From NCBI GenBank assembly GCA_023512255.1, contig JAILZY010000034.1, positions 1 to 32,976 of the forward strand: a stretch of DNA of 32,976 nt, in the 5' to 3' direction. The stretch comes from a bacterium (GTDB lineage Bacteria; SZUA-182; DTGQ01). This document shows positions 1 to 7,814 of the stretch, one piece after another (the first letter of the stretch is position 1; each line of letters begins with the position of its first letter). Position numbers and translations under genes: made by a program. The notes below the pieces were generated by a model, which was given only the letters and a program-made list of their open reading frames with translations, searched no databases and had not been told where the DNA came from.

Positions 1-76
1 TACTATTATCTTTTACCTCAATACCCTTCCCCTGCGGCTTATCTCCTCCTCCTAATTTAAACATGGGGAACATCTG
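1..76 (-). repeat. Terminal copy of a dispersed repeat (left window edge)
   Basis: These bases match, in inverted orientation, the last 77 bases of the window (32900-32976), with about six mismatches and one indel. The inner boundary in both copies is the motif CAGATGTTCCC, here read as GGGAACATCTG at 66-76. The same motif bounds the repeats at 3896-4183 and 17722-17876. The element continues past the window edge, so its full length is unknown. It is most simply a multicopy non-autonomous element at which an assembly stopped. Confidence 0.8.
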
Positions 77-92
77 TGGGCATTGAAAAAGA

Positions 93-119
93 TTGACAAT
101 GATTGATAATTGATATAAT
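93..119 (+). promoter_or_regulatory. Candidate promoter for the coiled-coil ORF
   Basis: A perfect TTGACA (93-98) and a perfect TATAAT (114-119) lie upstream of the ORFs at 159 and 240. The spacer is only 15 nt, shorter than the preferred 17, so this is a suggestion and not a firm call. Confidence 0.4.
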
Positions 120-158
120 TTTATAGTAAGTTAGATAAAAATAGAATAAGGAGATGAA

Positions 159-578
159 ATGAACAAGATTCCTTATTCTGAAATCAGAGCTGGACAAATT
201 TCTCAGGAGAGAAATTGAGGAACCCAGGGCAGTCAAAAGATGAAAGAGGTTATAGCGACGGCTACAGCAAAAGCAATCAAAGAAATTACCCTGAAAGACA
301 TCTATGAGGCCATAGAGCAGGGTAAGCAAAGGCAAGAGGATGATTTTCGATACTTGAACCAGCGAATTGATAACTTGAGTCAGAAAATTGATTATGAGAT
401 CGGGCAGATTAGGCAGGAGATGGGACAATTCAAACAGGAGATAGGACAAGTTAGGCAGGAGATGGGACAAATAAGGCAGGAAACCTCTTTACGCCTAGAC
501 AATATTACTCAGGTACTTCTACAAATTGGTCAGAGAGGAAGACCTATAGGCCTTCCTGCAAGGAAGAGTAGGTCCTGA
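159..578 (+). CDS. Small coiled-coil protein, function unknown (interrupted by an in-frame TGA, or starting at 240)
   Basis: I do not recognise the family. The open frame from ATG 240 encodes 112 residues, almost entirely predicted helix. Bases 399-482 are four consecutive 21-bp repeats encoding heptads of the form (I/M)GQ(I/F/V)(R/K)QE, with hydrophobic residues at positions a and d: an ideal coiled coil. The stronger start signal, AAGGAG followed by ATG at 159, is in the same frame but meets TGA at 216-218 after 19 codons (MNKIPYSEIRAGQISQERN). So either translation starts weakly at 240, or a once longer gene carries a nonsense mutation. TGA ends other genes here, so general recoding is unlikely. 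The C-terminal tail is basic. No membrane segment or signal peptide is seen. Confidence 0.5.
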
Positions 579-708
579 GCATCGCGGCAATAGAGCCAAG
601 ATGTGCAAGATAAGTTTTTCTTTTCATAGGGCTGCTCCATTTAAAGGTTATTGGTTTGTTACTTACCCCTTAATTTGGAGCACTCCTACTCAAAAATTCC
701 CCTATTTT

Positions 709-1491
709 TCAGATAGCCTCTAACCCTTTTGGGAAAGCCTTGGTGATCTGGGCTTGCATTGCTTCGATCACGGCTAGCGGATCGGCTGCCTGGCGAATCG
801 GTCTTCCAACGACTACATGGTCAGCGCCAGCCAGAAAAGCACCAGTGAGGTCAACGATTCTTTTCTGATCATCCCTTTTTTGCTCATCTTTTTGTTTATC
901 CTCCCGATTTTGGACTGGTCTTACCCCGGGCACAATAATTAGAAAATTTGACCCAAGCTCGCCTCTTAGACGGGGCGCTTCAAGGCCAGATGAAACTACA
1001 CCTTCGCACCCTGTGGCCAGAGCACGCCTTGCCCGCTTCAGGACAAGCTCCTCGATTGTGCACCTAAAGCCAAGGTCCTCCAGATCTGCCTGATCAAGGC
1101 TGGTCAAGGCGGTAACGGCCAGAATCTTAAGCTTGGGGCTGGTGGCAGCTATGCTCTCTTTAGCCTCAACCGCAGCCCGCATCATGGCATCGTTACCGTG
1201 AACCGTAGTAAAGGAAATACCATGTCCTTTGAGTTGCCTGATAGCTGAAGCTACGGTTTGGGGAACATCAAAAAATTTTAGATCCACCATGACCTCAAGC
1301 CCTTGCTCCACAATCCAGTCAACGATATTAAAGCCGCCTGAGAGGAAAAGCTGTAACCCTACCTTATAGAATTTGATCCTATCTTTTAGCCGCTCGACCC
1401 ATTCCTTGGCTTCCTTTACCGAGTCTACATCGAGGGCAAAGATGATGCGTTTTTCAAGAGGAATAGATTTTGGACTAGCTGTTGTTAGCAA
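709..1491 (-). CDS. pyrF: Orotidine-5'-phosphate decarboxylase
   Basis: This enzyme decarboxylates OMP to UMP, the last step of de novo pyrimidine synthesis, in the cytosol. The 260-residue TIM barrel shows FALDVD near residue 18, the substrate-side lysine in FYKVG (K43), and the catalytic array DLKFFDVPQT (D70, K72, D75). The phosphate-binding end is GVRP near 189 and GADHVVVGRPI near 222. The start is TTG at 1491, with AAGGAG seven bases upstream. One oddity is an inserted lysine- and aspartate-rich stretch around residues 194-209, built from DKQK/DEQK/DDQK repeats in the loop that normally holds a single DQKR. It is the last gene of the minus-strand block, 149 bp after nifS. Bases 1506-1527 in that gap are an exact 11-bp tandem duplication. 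Confidence 0.95.
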   Translation of the reverse strand: MLTTASPKSIPLEKRIIFALDVDSVKEAKEWVERLKDRIKFYKVGLQLFLSGGFNIVDWIVEQGLEVMVDLKFFDVPQTVASAIRQLKGHGISFTTVHGNDAMMRAAVEAKESIAATSPKLKILAVTALTSLDQADLEDLGFRCTIEELVLKRARRALATGCEGVVSSGLEAPRLRGELGSNFLIIVPGVRPVQNREDKQKDEQKRDDQKRIVDLTGAFLAGADHVVVGRPIRQAADPLAVIEAMQAQITKAFPKGLEAI

Positions 1492-1640
1492 AGATTTTCT
1501 CCTTATAGTATCTTAGTAGTATCTTAGTATCTGTGTTCTGGTTTCCCTTCGGCATATGTTATCGGTTATGGAAATTGACTGTTTTTGGTTATGGAGATTG
1601 ATTTTTGTTCATGGCCGCAAGGGTTAAAGGTTCATGAGTG

Positions 1641-2831
1641 TTAAGGTTTTTGATTTTGAGCTAATGTTTTTGATTTTGGCCCAAAGGGTGATATGGCCCG
1701 CAGGCGGTCAATAATTGGCAGCAGTTCGCTGATGACCGTATCAATCTCTTCCTCAGTGGTATAGCGACTTAGGCTGAAGCGGATAGAGCCGTGGGCATGG
1801 GTAAAGGGAACCTCCATCGCCCGCAGAACATGCGACGGTTCAAGAGAGCCAGAGGTGCAGGCAGAGCCTGATGAAGCGGCGATCCCGCGGTCGCTGAGCA
1901 TCAGTAAAATGGCCTCGCCCTCAACGAACTCAAAGCCGATATTGGTCGTATTAGGCAAACGGTGGATTGGGTCTCCATTTACCCTGGTGTTTGGCACCTT
2001 GGCTAGGATGCTGTGCTCAAGCTTGTCCCGCAGTGCTCTGACCCCGGTTTGCTCCTCAGGGATATGCCGAGCGGCTAGCTCGCAGGCTGCCCCTAGTCCT
2101 ATAATCGAGGCTACGTTCTCTGTCCCAGCTCGGCGTCCGCCCTCCTGATGCCCACCTAGGAGAAAGGGAGTAAATTTTGTTCCCTGCCTAAGATAGAGCG
2201 CGCCAACTCCCTTAGGTGCATGTAGTTTGTGGCCGGACAGCGATAGCATATCAATTTGGCTTTCTTTAAGATTCAGGGGGATCTTGCCCACTGCCTGGAC
2301 CGCATCGGTATGGAAGATGGCGCCCTTTTCTTTAACTATGGCTGCAATTTCGTCGATTGGAAAGATGACTCCGGTTTCGTTATTGGCATACATGATCGAG
2401 ACGATAGCGGTATCGGGGGTCAGAGCTGCCCTAAGCTCTTCGAGATCAAGTTGGCCGCTGTGGTCTACGGAAAGAAAGGTAACTCGATAGCCCTCTTTTG
2501 GGAGATAGCGGCAGGTGTTTAACACTGCCGGATGCTCTACCCGGCTGGTGATGATGTGCCTCTTTTCAGGATATGAGCGCACGGCTCCGAAAATGGCGGC
2601 ATTGTCGCTTTCCGTGCCACAACTAGTAAAGATAATCTCCGCAGGGGAGCTGGCTCCTAGAAGGTCAGCTACTTGCTCTCTTGCCTGGGCGATTTTTTTG
2701 GCCACCTGTCCTCCGAAGCTGTGCATACTGGATGGGTTGCCGTATAGCTCATCAAGATAGGGGCGCATCTGGTCTAAAACTTCCGGAGCTATTCTGGTAG
2801 TGGCGTTATTGTCAAGATAAATCGTTTTCAT
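1641..2831 (-). CDS. nifS: Cysteine desulfurase, NifS type
   Basis: This PLP enzyme takes sulfur from L-cysteine as a persulfide and passes it to the scaffold NifU for Fe-S cluster assembly. The 396-residue fold-type I aminotransferase has VEH near residue 98, the PLP lysine in SGHKLHAPKG (K202), and the mobile persulfide cysteine in SGSACTSGSLEPSHVL (C325). These are the residue numbers used for Azotobacter NifS. The SGSACTSG loop without the IscS-type insertion, and the partner gene, support NifS over IscS or SufS. Its ATG overlaps the nifU stop codon by four bases (ATGA), so the pair is translationally coupled. No nitrogenase gene is in the window, so a general Fe-S role is likely. The C-terminus ends in a lysine- and glutamine-rich tail. 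Confidence 0.95.
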   Translation of the reverse strand: MKTIYLDNNATTRIAPEVLDQMRPYLDELYGNPSSMHSFGGQVAKKIAQAREQVADLLGASSPAEIIFTSCGTESDNAAIFGAVRSYPEKRHIITSRVEHPAVLNTCRYLPKEGYRVTFLSVDHSGQLDLEELRAALTPDTAIVSIMYANNETGVIFPIDEIAAIVKEKGAIFHTDAVQAVGKIPLNLKESQIDMLSLSGHKLHAPKGVGALYLRQGTKFTPFLLGGHQEGGRRAGTENVASIIGLGAACELAARHIPEEQTGVRALRDKLEHSILAKVPNTRVNGDPIHRLPNTTNIGFEFVEGEAILLMLSDRGIAASSGSACTSGSLEPSHVLRAMEVPFTHAHGSIRFSLSRYTTEEEIDTVISELLPIIDRLRAISPFGPKSKTLAQNQKP

Positions 2832-3679
2832 TCTTCCACCTTTTTAGCTTCGATGTCTTCATGGAGCACTTGACGTAATTTTTGGCTAATGAAGGTTTCG
2901 ATAGTAAAATCCATGCTGGGGCAGCTTTGACAGGTGCCGATGAGCCGGATATAAACCGTATGGCCATCAATATCGACCAGCTCAAGGTCTCCACCATCAG
3001 CCTGCAGATAGGGGCGAATCTCTTTCTCGAGGGTCTCTTGAATCAGCCTGATCCTTTCCAGATTAGTCATTTTTTTCCTTAGGAGAGACTGTTTCTTCTC
3101 CCTTTCTTTTTTCAATATCTCGGCCAAAATCGCTTCGATCTGTGGCCTACACTGACCGCATCCCCCTCCTGCCTTGGTGTAGTTAGTAACCTGATCGACA
3201 GCGGTCAGGTTGTTCATTTCGATCACTTGAGCGATCTTTCTGTCTGTTACGCCAAAGCAGCGGCAGATGATTTTTTCTCCTTCCGGCCTCTGTCGGCTGC
3301 TTGTGGTGATCCCCCGGTAGTTGTTGATAGCCGCCTCCAAGGCCTCCATACCCATGACTGAGCAGTGCATCTTCTCCTCCGGCAGCCCATCCAGATAGTC
3401 AGCGATATCCTTATTGGTGATCTTCGAGGCCTCATCCAGGGTCTTGCCTTTGATCATTTCAGTTAGGGCTGAAGATGAGGCAATGGCACTGCCGCAGCCA
3501 AAGGTTTGAAATTTGGCATCTAGAATCTTCTCCGTGCTTCGATCGATTTTTAAGGTCAACTTCAGGGCATCCCCGCAGACAATGTTGCCGATCTCGCCTA
3601 CGGCGTCAGGATTGTCAATCTCTCCCACATTTCGGGGATGACGAAAGTGATCCATAACTTTAGCGGAATAATCCCACAT
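2828..3679 (-). CDS. nifU: Fe-S cluster assembly scaffold, three-domain NifU
   Basis: This scaffold assembles Fe-S clusters with sulfur supplied by NifS. All three domains of full-length NifU are present in 283 residues. The N-terminal U domain has cysteines C35 (GNIVCGD), C62 (FGCGSA) and C106 (MHCSVMG). The central BFD-like [2Fe-2S] domain has C139, C141, C174 and C177 (ICRCFG, GGGCGQC). The C-terminal Nfu domain has CQSC (C250, C253). A basic linker of about 20 residues joins the last two domains. The gene is first in a two-gene operon with nifS, followed by pyrF 149 bp beyond. No IscR/Rrf2 regulator is adjacent. Full-length NifU also serves as the general scaffold in some anaerobes lacking Isc, so nitrogen fixation cannot be inferred. 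Confidence 0.95.
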   Translation of the reverse strand: MWDYSAKVMDHFRHPRNVGEIDNPDAVGEIGNIVCGDALKLTLKIDRSTEKILDAKFQTFGCGSAIASSSALTEMIKGKTLDEASKITNKDIADYLDGLPEEKMHCSVMGMEALEAAINNYRGITTSSRQRPEGEKIICRCFGVTDRKIAQVIEMNNLTAVDQVTNYTKAGGGCGQCRPQIEAILAEILKKEREKKQSLLRKKMTNLERIRLIQETLEKEIRPYLQADGGDLELVDIDGHTVYIRLIGTCQSCPSMDFTIETFISQKLRQVLHEDIEAKKVEE

Positions 3680-3895
3680 GGCGGCTACCTCTCTATTTGT
3701 GAATCTACCCCCCTGGGGGCTCTTAATATTATCCCCTAGTTAATATCTTACACTGGAGATGGAGGGAATTAGAGTATAAGGCGCAAAAATAAAAAATATC
3801 AAGATCCAATAAGCTCTAAAGAATAAGATACCGCAATAATAATAGGTGTAGATTATCACAGAATCACTGAAAAGACAATGCCTTTCCTGACAACT

Positions 3896-4183
3896 CAGAT
3901 GCTACCCATTATATCCAATCCTAGTATGATCTTGCCTAGTATGATCTTGACCGGATTACAATAAGAGGGGAGTTTCTCATTTACCACTTTCCGGGGTGAA
4001 AGAGAGGCTTTTTTCGCTTTTATCTTCCACTTTCAACTATTGTTTTCGCTCTTATTTATTAGCTACCATTGAGAGACATAACCCTAATAATAGCTAAGCC
4101 CCTTCGAGGGTTTATGGTTGTTCTGATATAGGGTTTATGGTGTCTGATATAAGAGCGATTGTTTTTTACCTTGGGAACATCTG
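3896..4183. mobile_element. MITE-like element (CAGATGTTCCC family), interrupted by a nested insertion
   Basis: The element runs from CAGATGCTACCC (3896-3907) to TTGGGAACATCTG (4171-4183) and has no ORF. Its body aligns at roughly 85-90% by eye with the reverse complement of 17722-17876. Two changes account for its extra length. One is a 15-bp tandem duplication at 3920-3949 (unit CCTAGTATGATCTTG). The other is a 111-bp insertion at 4047-4157 with its 8-bp target duplication. The short inverted ends and lack of coding capacity fit a non-autonomous element mobilised in trans by a transposase not in this window. Together with the 4227-4265 terminator it fills most of the 665-bp gap between nifU and the parvulin gene. 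Confidence 0.75.
4047..4157. mobile_element. Nested 111-bp MITE with perfect 9-bp terminal inverted repeats
   Basis: The ends are CGCTCTTAT (4047-4055) and ATAAGAGCG (4149-4157). The insertion is flanked by the direct repeat ATTGTTTT (4039-4046 and 4158-4165). The related element at 17722-17876 has this site uninterrupted, with a single ATTGTTTT followed by TTTACC. That shows insertion with an 8-bp target duplication. The interior has a near-tandem repeat (AGGGTTTATGG ... CTGATAT, twice) and no ORF. Confidence 0.85.
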
Positions 4184-4226
4184 ATGACAGCTCGTTGAGG
4201 TGGCGGGGTGGTGATTAGGGATGAGC

Positions 4227-4265
4227 CAAAAATAGGGGCTCCGCCTAATAGGCTTTGGAGCCCCT
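4227..4265 (-). terminator. Intrinsic terminator after the parvulin gene
   Basis: Read on the minus strand, a 9-bp stem AGGGGCTCC/GGAGCCCCT (4257-4265 with 4234-4242) encloses a loop containing an inner GCCT/AGGC pairing, and is followed by ATTTTTGG. It lies about 80 bases after the stop codon of the gene at 4345-6009. Confidence 0.8.
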
Positions 4266-4344
4266 GGGTTTTGAGAGCAAACCTTATTGTTCTTACCAGG
4301 CGCTTTTTTCGGATAATAGAAGTTTTAGCGCCTTGGAGATTTTT

Positions 4345-6009
4345 CTAGGGCATTGGTGCTTGAGGAATTATACCGGCCGCGGATGAAGGTGCGGTGTTGA
4401 CCAGCTTCATATTCTTGGTGATAGTGGCTTTTGTCTTTAGCTGGTCAATATAAGCGGTGATTTTTTGCTCCCGTTTTTTATAAAGCAGGGTAGGTTCAAT
4501 AATATCTTTGACGTCCTCAAATTTGTTCGCGCCAGCCGCCTTTTTATCGGTAACAGAGATGATGTCATAGAGTTTTGCTTGTCCTCCGCCAAAGTTGCTT
4601 CTCTCTACTTTTTTTACCTCTCCGATCTTCATAGAAAAAGCAGCCTCTTCGAATACATGGTCTAGCCTACCTCTTTGGATATAGCCAAGATCACCGCCTT
4701 TTTCGGCGGAGAACTGATCGATAGAATGCTGCTTGGCCAAGGCGGCGAAATCTTCACCTTTTTTCAAGCGAGCGATAATATCATCAGCCACTTTCTCATC
4801 AGTGACTAGAATATGCTTGACTCTGACCCGCTCAGGGACGTTACTGAATTGAGGATCGCTCTTGTGTTCGTCATAGTATTGACGATATTCTTCCTCTGTG
4901 GCCTTAATGTCCTTGCAGAGCACATCCATGGCGAATTTGTTGGCCAGGATACCATCGGCAAAGATTTTTGTTCGTCTCACAAATTCAGGATCTTTATCCA
5001 TGCCGATGCGCTTGGCTTCCATGACAAAGAGCATATTCTTAATCTTATCCTCAACCATGTTCTTCAGGAAGGAGGGATTCTTCAGAAGCGGGCTGTCCAG
5101 AGGATTCCCATAGGTGGCTTGTCCGCCGATTAGGTCGTTCAGGGTGATTGGTGTTCCATTTACCTCGGCTAATTGAATTTTTAGCAGACTATCATCCCTA
5201 GTTTTCGATTCCTCGATTTTTTTGAGATTTTGATCAAAGACTTTGACCTTAGCTTTGGACCGCAGGCTCTCAAGTAATGAACTGGTAATTTGATCGGTCT
5301 TCTCTTTGGCTATCTTAAACTGGAGATAGTTCTTTTTGCTCTCAAGCTCCTTTTCGGTCAGATTTTTCCTCTCAATAGCCTTAAAAATAGCATACCCTTC
5401 CCGGGTTTTGATGGGTTCGCTGACCTCACCATCTTTGAGTTTGAAAATGACCGCTTCGACCTCTTCTGGGAAGATGTTAGTATTGATGATGACAAAGCCG
5501 ATATCTCCTCCCTCTTTGGCGTTTCGGCCTATTGACTTTTCCTTGGCCAATTTTTCAAAACTAGCCCCTTGTTTTATCTGTTTGTAAATGTTGTCTGCCT
5601 CTTCTTTAGTCGCGGTTACTATTTGCTGGAACCTGACCTTTTGTCTCTCTTTTGGGGGAATCATATCTTCCAGCTCTTTGCTGGACAGCTTCGTCTTATC
5701 GGTAACCTTTTTTTGATAGAAAAATAGAGCCAACTGCTGCTCATTGATTAGCTTTAGCTGCTGCTGAACCACAGGGTCCTTATCTACACCCTGCTTTTTC
5801 GCCTCTTGAGCAAGCAAGATACTGGCGATAATCTGATTCAGTAAATTTTCACGATCTGCTCGACCTTGAGCAATTTCATTGAATTCGGCCAAAGTGATTT
5901 TCGTTCCGTTAACTTCGGCCACCACCTGCTGTGAATCATCCGCCCAGCAGTGGGCACCGAACAAACAGCATAAGCAGAGAATGACAACTATAGGGATAAT
6001 TTTTTTCAT
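4345..6009 (-). CDS. Periplasmic SurA/PrsA-like peptidyl-prolyl isomerase with duplicated chaperone-parvulin modules
   Basis: This is a probable envelope folding factor that catalyses prolyl cis-trans isomerisation and chaperones exported proteins. The 554 residues begin with a signal peptide (MKKIIPIVVILCLCCLFGA; a cysteine near 21 lacks a good lipobox, so cleavage after CWA is more likely). Two homologous halves follow. VAEVNGTKITL (about 30) and LAEVNGTPITL (about 280) each open a SurA-type N-domain, leading to parvulin domains at about 125-213 and 395-487. Both parvulins have the GGDIGF/GGDLGY signature, but only the second has the usual VKHILV start (the first has VRFQQIV), so the first may be inactive. 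The end is alanine- and proline-rich. A good promoter and an intrinsic terminator show a single-gene unit. It is not clearly SurA, PpiD or PrsA, so no symbol is given. Confidence 0.85.
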   Translation of the reverse strand: MKKIIPIVVILCLCCLFGAHCWADDSQQVVAEVNGTKITLAEFNEIAQGRADRENLLNQIIASILLAQEAKKQGVDKDPVVQQQLKLINEQQLALFFYQKKVTDKTKLSSKELEDMIPPKERQKVRFQQIVTATKEEADNIYKQIKQGASFEKLAKEKSIGRNAKEGGDIGFVIINTNIFPEEVEAVIFKLKDGEVSEPIKTREGYAIFKAIERKNLTEKELESKKNYLQFKIAKEKTDQITSSLLESLRSKAKVKVFDQNLKKIEESKTRDDSLLKIQLAEVNGTPITLNDLIGGQATYGNPLDSPLLKNPSFLKNMVEDKIKNMLFVMEAKRIGMDKDPEFVRRTKIFADGILANKFAMDVLCKDIKATEEEYRQYYDEHKSDPQFSNVPERVRVKHILVTDEKVADDIIARLKKGEDFAALAKQHSIDQFSAEKGGDLGYIQRGRLDHVFEEAAFSMKIGEVKKVERSNFGGGQAKLYDIISVTDKKAAGANKFEDVKDIIEPTLLYKKREQKITAYIDQLKTKATITKNMKLVNTAPSSAAGIIPQAPMP

Positions 6010-6127
6010 CTTTTCCTCCTTGAGAGATTAAAAATCAAAATAATACATGACGTTAAAATACATTTATTGTAGGGCCATAGCCTCTTGTAAGTCAGGCGAA
6101 GAGAGATTTTTGACAGGTTTGTTGTTA

Positions 6128-6156
6128 AATATACAGAATTGCCCGCTTGATGTCAA
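6128..6156 (-). promoter_or_regulatory. Sigma-70-type promoter for the parvulin gene
   Basis: On the minus strand, TTGACA (6151-6156) and TATATT (6128-6133) are separated by exactly 17 bases. Transcription would start near 6121, giving a leader of about 110 nt before the ATG at 6009. Confidence 0.75.
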
Positions 6157-6334
6157 CTTTCCCATCTCGATTTTTGTTAGAAAAGTTTAAATTTCTCCCT
6201 TGCTTTTATGGCCCGCTTCCTGCTATTGTCCACATTATCAGCCCAAGGTGGATCAGTCCAAGGTGGGCCGTGTGTTTATGATCAGGCTAATAAACTTTTA
6301 TTTTTCATCGGCAGCTAAAATTAATGACTTCGTA

Positions 6335-6545
6335 GGCTGCCTCCGTGTGGGTAGAGAGAGATTGGCTGGTGCGCCGACCCGATCCCCCGGGCTGCTGTTG
6401 CCTCCTGTGTGGGTAAAGACAGAAGCCAGCAGGGGCGCACCCAAAAGGGCTGCCTCCGTGTGGGTAGAGACAGATCCTGGCGGGGCGTGTTTTGACGTGG
6501 CTTGGCTGTGCTGCCCTTTTTGGGTAGAGAAGAGTCAAGGCGGCT
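6335..6545. repeat. Four degenerate direct repeats upstream of coaE, period 51-62 bp
   Basis: The core GGGTAGAGA (GGGTAAAGA in the second copy) occurs at 6349, 6411, 6462 and 6522. In the first three copies it is preceded by GCC(T)CC(G)TGTG and in the third followed by CAGATCC. The intervening sequences differ. These repeats dominate the 6157-6649 spacer, which also has a 14-bp tandem duplication at 6558-6585 (unit AAGGAAGAATTATC). Overlapping ORFs on both strands follow the repeat period and look non-genic. Confidence 0.6.
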
Positions 6546-6649
6546 GAAAGGAAACAAAAGGAAGAATTATCAAGGAAGAATTATCTTAAGGAAAAGTTAT
6601 TTAGAGTGATTTATTAAGCAGGGAGTAGAAGCTGAGGGATGAGAGCGGT

Positions 6650-7276
6650 ATGATGGTAATTGGCATAACTGGCGGTATCGGCTCCGGCAAGAGCACCGTA
6701 AGCGGGATGTTTCGTGAATTGGGGGCCAGGGTGATTGATGCTGACAAGGTAGCTCAGGAGGTAATGGCTCCGTTTGAGCCTGGCTGGTGGGCAGTATATG
6801 AGTACTTTGGTCAGGGGATAGTCTGTCCTGAGACATCTGAAATTGACCGAGCCAGGCTAGGATCGCTTGTTTTTGGGGATCCTCTCTTTTTGCGGAAGTT
6901 AAATTCCCTGGTTCATCCGCTCATTCTAAGGCGAATAGAGGAGCTTCTCCAGCAGCTTCGAGACCAGGGGACAAAGGTGGCGGTTTTGGATGCTCCGCTG
7001 CTGATTGAGACTGGCCTGCATCGGCGGGTTGATGTGGTTGTAGTGGTCTGGGTAGAGCGGGATATCCAGATTGCTAGGCTAAAGAGCCGGCAGCCTCAGA
7101 TGGCGATGTCTGAAATTGTTCAGCGGATTAACAGTCAGATGAGCCTTGAAGAGAAAAAGAAATATGCTGACTTTGTCATTGATAACAATCAAAGCCTTGA
7201 AAAAACCCGCCAGCAGGTTGAGTTGATCTTTCAGACCATAGTTAAAAAGGGGAGGGGATTTGAGCGAATAGAGTAG
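6650..7276 (+). CDS. coaE: Dephospho-CoA kinase
   Basis: This enzyme phosphorylates the 3'-hydroxyl of the dephospho-CoA ribose using ATP, the last step of coenzyme A synthesis. The 208-residue P-loop kinase has the Walker A motif GGIGSGKST at residues 8-16, IDADKVA (the family DAD motif) near 30, LVHP near 86, DAPLLIETG near 114 and the lid-region RQPQMAMSE near 152. The start is ATG 6650 next to a second ATG; the second would remove only one residue. It lies about 150 bp upstream of rpsF and may be separately transcribed. The length is normal for the family. Confidence 0.95.
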   Translation: MMVIGITGGIGSGKSTVSGMFRELGARVIDADKVAQEVMAPFEPGWWAVYEYFGQGIVCPETSEIDRARLGSLVFGDPLFLRKLNSLVHPLILRRIEELLQQLRDQGTKVAVLDAPLLIETGLHRRVDVVVVVWVERDIQIARLKSRQPQMAMSEIVQRINSQMSLEEKKKYADFVIDNNQSLEKTRQQVELIFQTIVKKGRGFERIE

Positions 7277-7443
7277 TTGATTTCTCTGATCGATTATGTT
7301 ATTATTCTACAATCTAATTTTTTAACCAATTCAGGATACTGATTAACACAGGTTATATTCACTCAGGGAATTGTTTTGAGGCAAAGGAGTTATCCATTAG
7401 ACAAACATTATTTCGAAATTAAGCCTTTATGGGAGGAAAACAG

Positions 7444-7812
7444 TTGATTTGTTATGAGACATTATTAATTATTAACCCTAACCTGTCCGAAGAGGAAGTA
7501 GAGAGTATTGCTCAAAAAATAAAAAAAATAATGGAGGATCTAGGGGCGTCAATAATTCAGATGGAGAACTGGGGAAAGAGGCGTTTAGCTTATGAAGTGA
7601 AAAAATTTAAAAAGGGATACTACTTGTCTTATGACTATCGAGTCGAAGCAAGTGACATGTTAAAAAAACTGGATGCCGCGCTCCGGTATGACGAGCAGAT
7701 TTTGAAATACATGAGCGTCAGGATGAAGGAAGATCATATTGGCAAAGCATCTTCAATGCTGGCAGCCAAAGAGAGCTTCCGTGAGTCGGGGGCGGTGGAG
7801 GGAATTGAATAA
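7444..7812 (+). CDS. rpsF: 30S ribosomal protein S6
   Basis: S6 binds 16S rRNA with S18 in the small-subunit platform. The protein has the family N-terminus YETLLIINPNLSEEE and the conserved WGKRRLAYEVKKFKKGYY and LRYDEQILKYMSVR segments. An ATG at 7429 would extend it by five residues, but it sits on top of the Shine-Dalgarno sequence. GGGAGG at 7431-7436 is seven bases before the TTG at 7444, and the TTG start gives the usual N-terminus. I therefore place the start at TTG 7444 (122 residues). The ssb ATG follows two bases after the stop codon. The 152-bp gap from coaE has no confident promoter. Confidence 0.93.
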   Translation: MICYETLLIINPNLSEEEVESIAQKIKKIMEDLGASIIQMENWGKRRLAYEVKKFKKGYYLSYDYRVEASDMLKKLDAALRYDEQILKYMSVRMKEDHIGKASSMLAAKESFRESGAVEGIE

Positions 7813-7814
7813 AA

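Noticed and set aside
216-218. Selenocysteine or pyrrolysine recoding at TGA 216
   Set aside because: No SECIS-like hairpin could be seen just downstream, and the protein is not a known selenoprotein type. TGA also ends normal genes here.
1641-3679. Nitrogen-fixation cluster
   Set aside because: Only nifU and nifS are present, followed by pyrF. No nitrogenase or cofactor gene is nearby.
6335-6545. CRISPR-like array of repeats with spacers
   Set aside because: Only four repeats, each differing in sequence and flanks, with uneven spacing (51-62 bp) and no cas gene in the window.
6200-6557. Overlapping ORFs on both strands upstream of coaE
   Set aside because: Their peptides simply repeat with the DNA repeat period (VWVKTEAS, VWVETDPG), which indicates repeat translation and not a gene.
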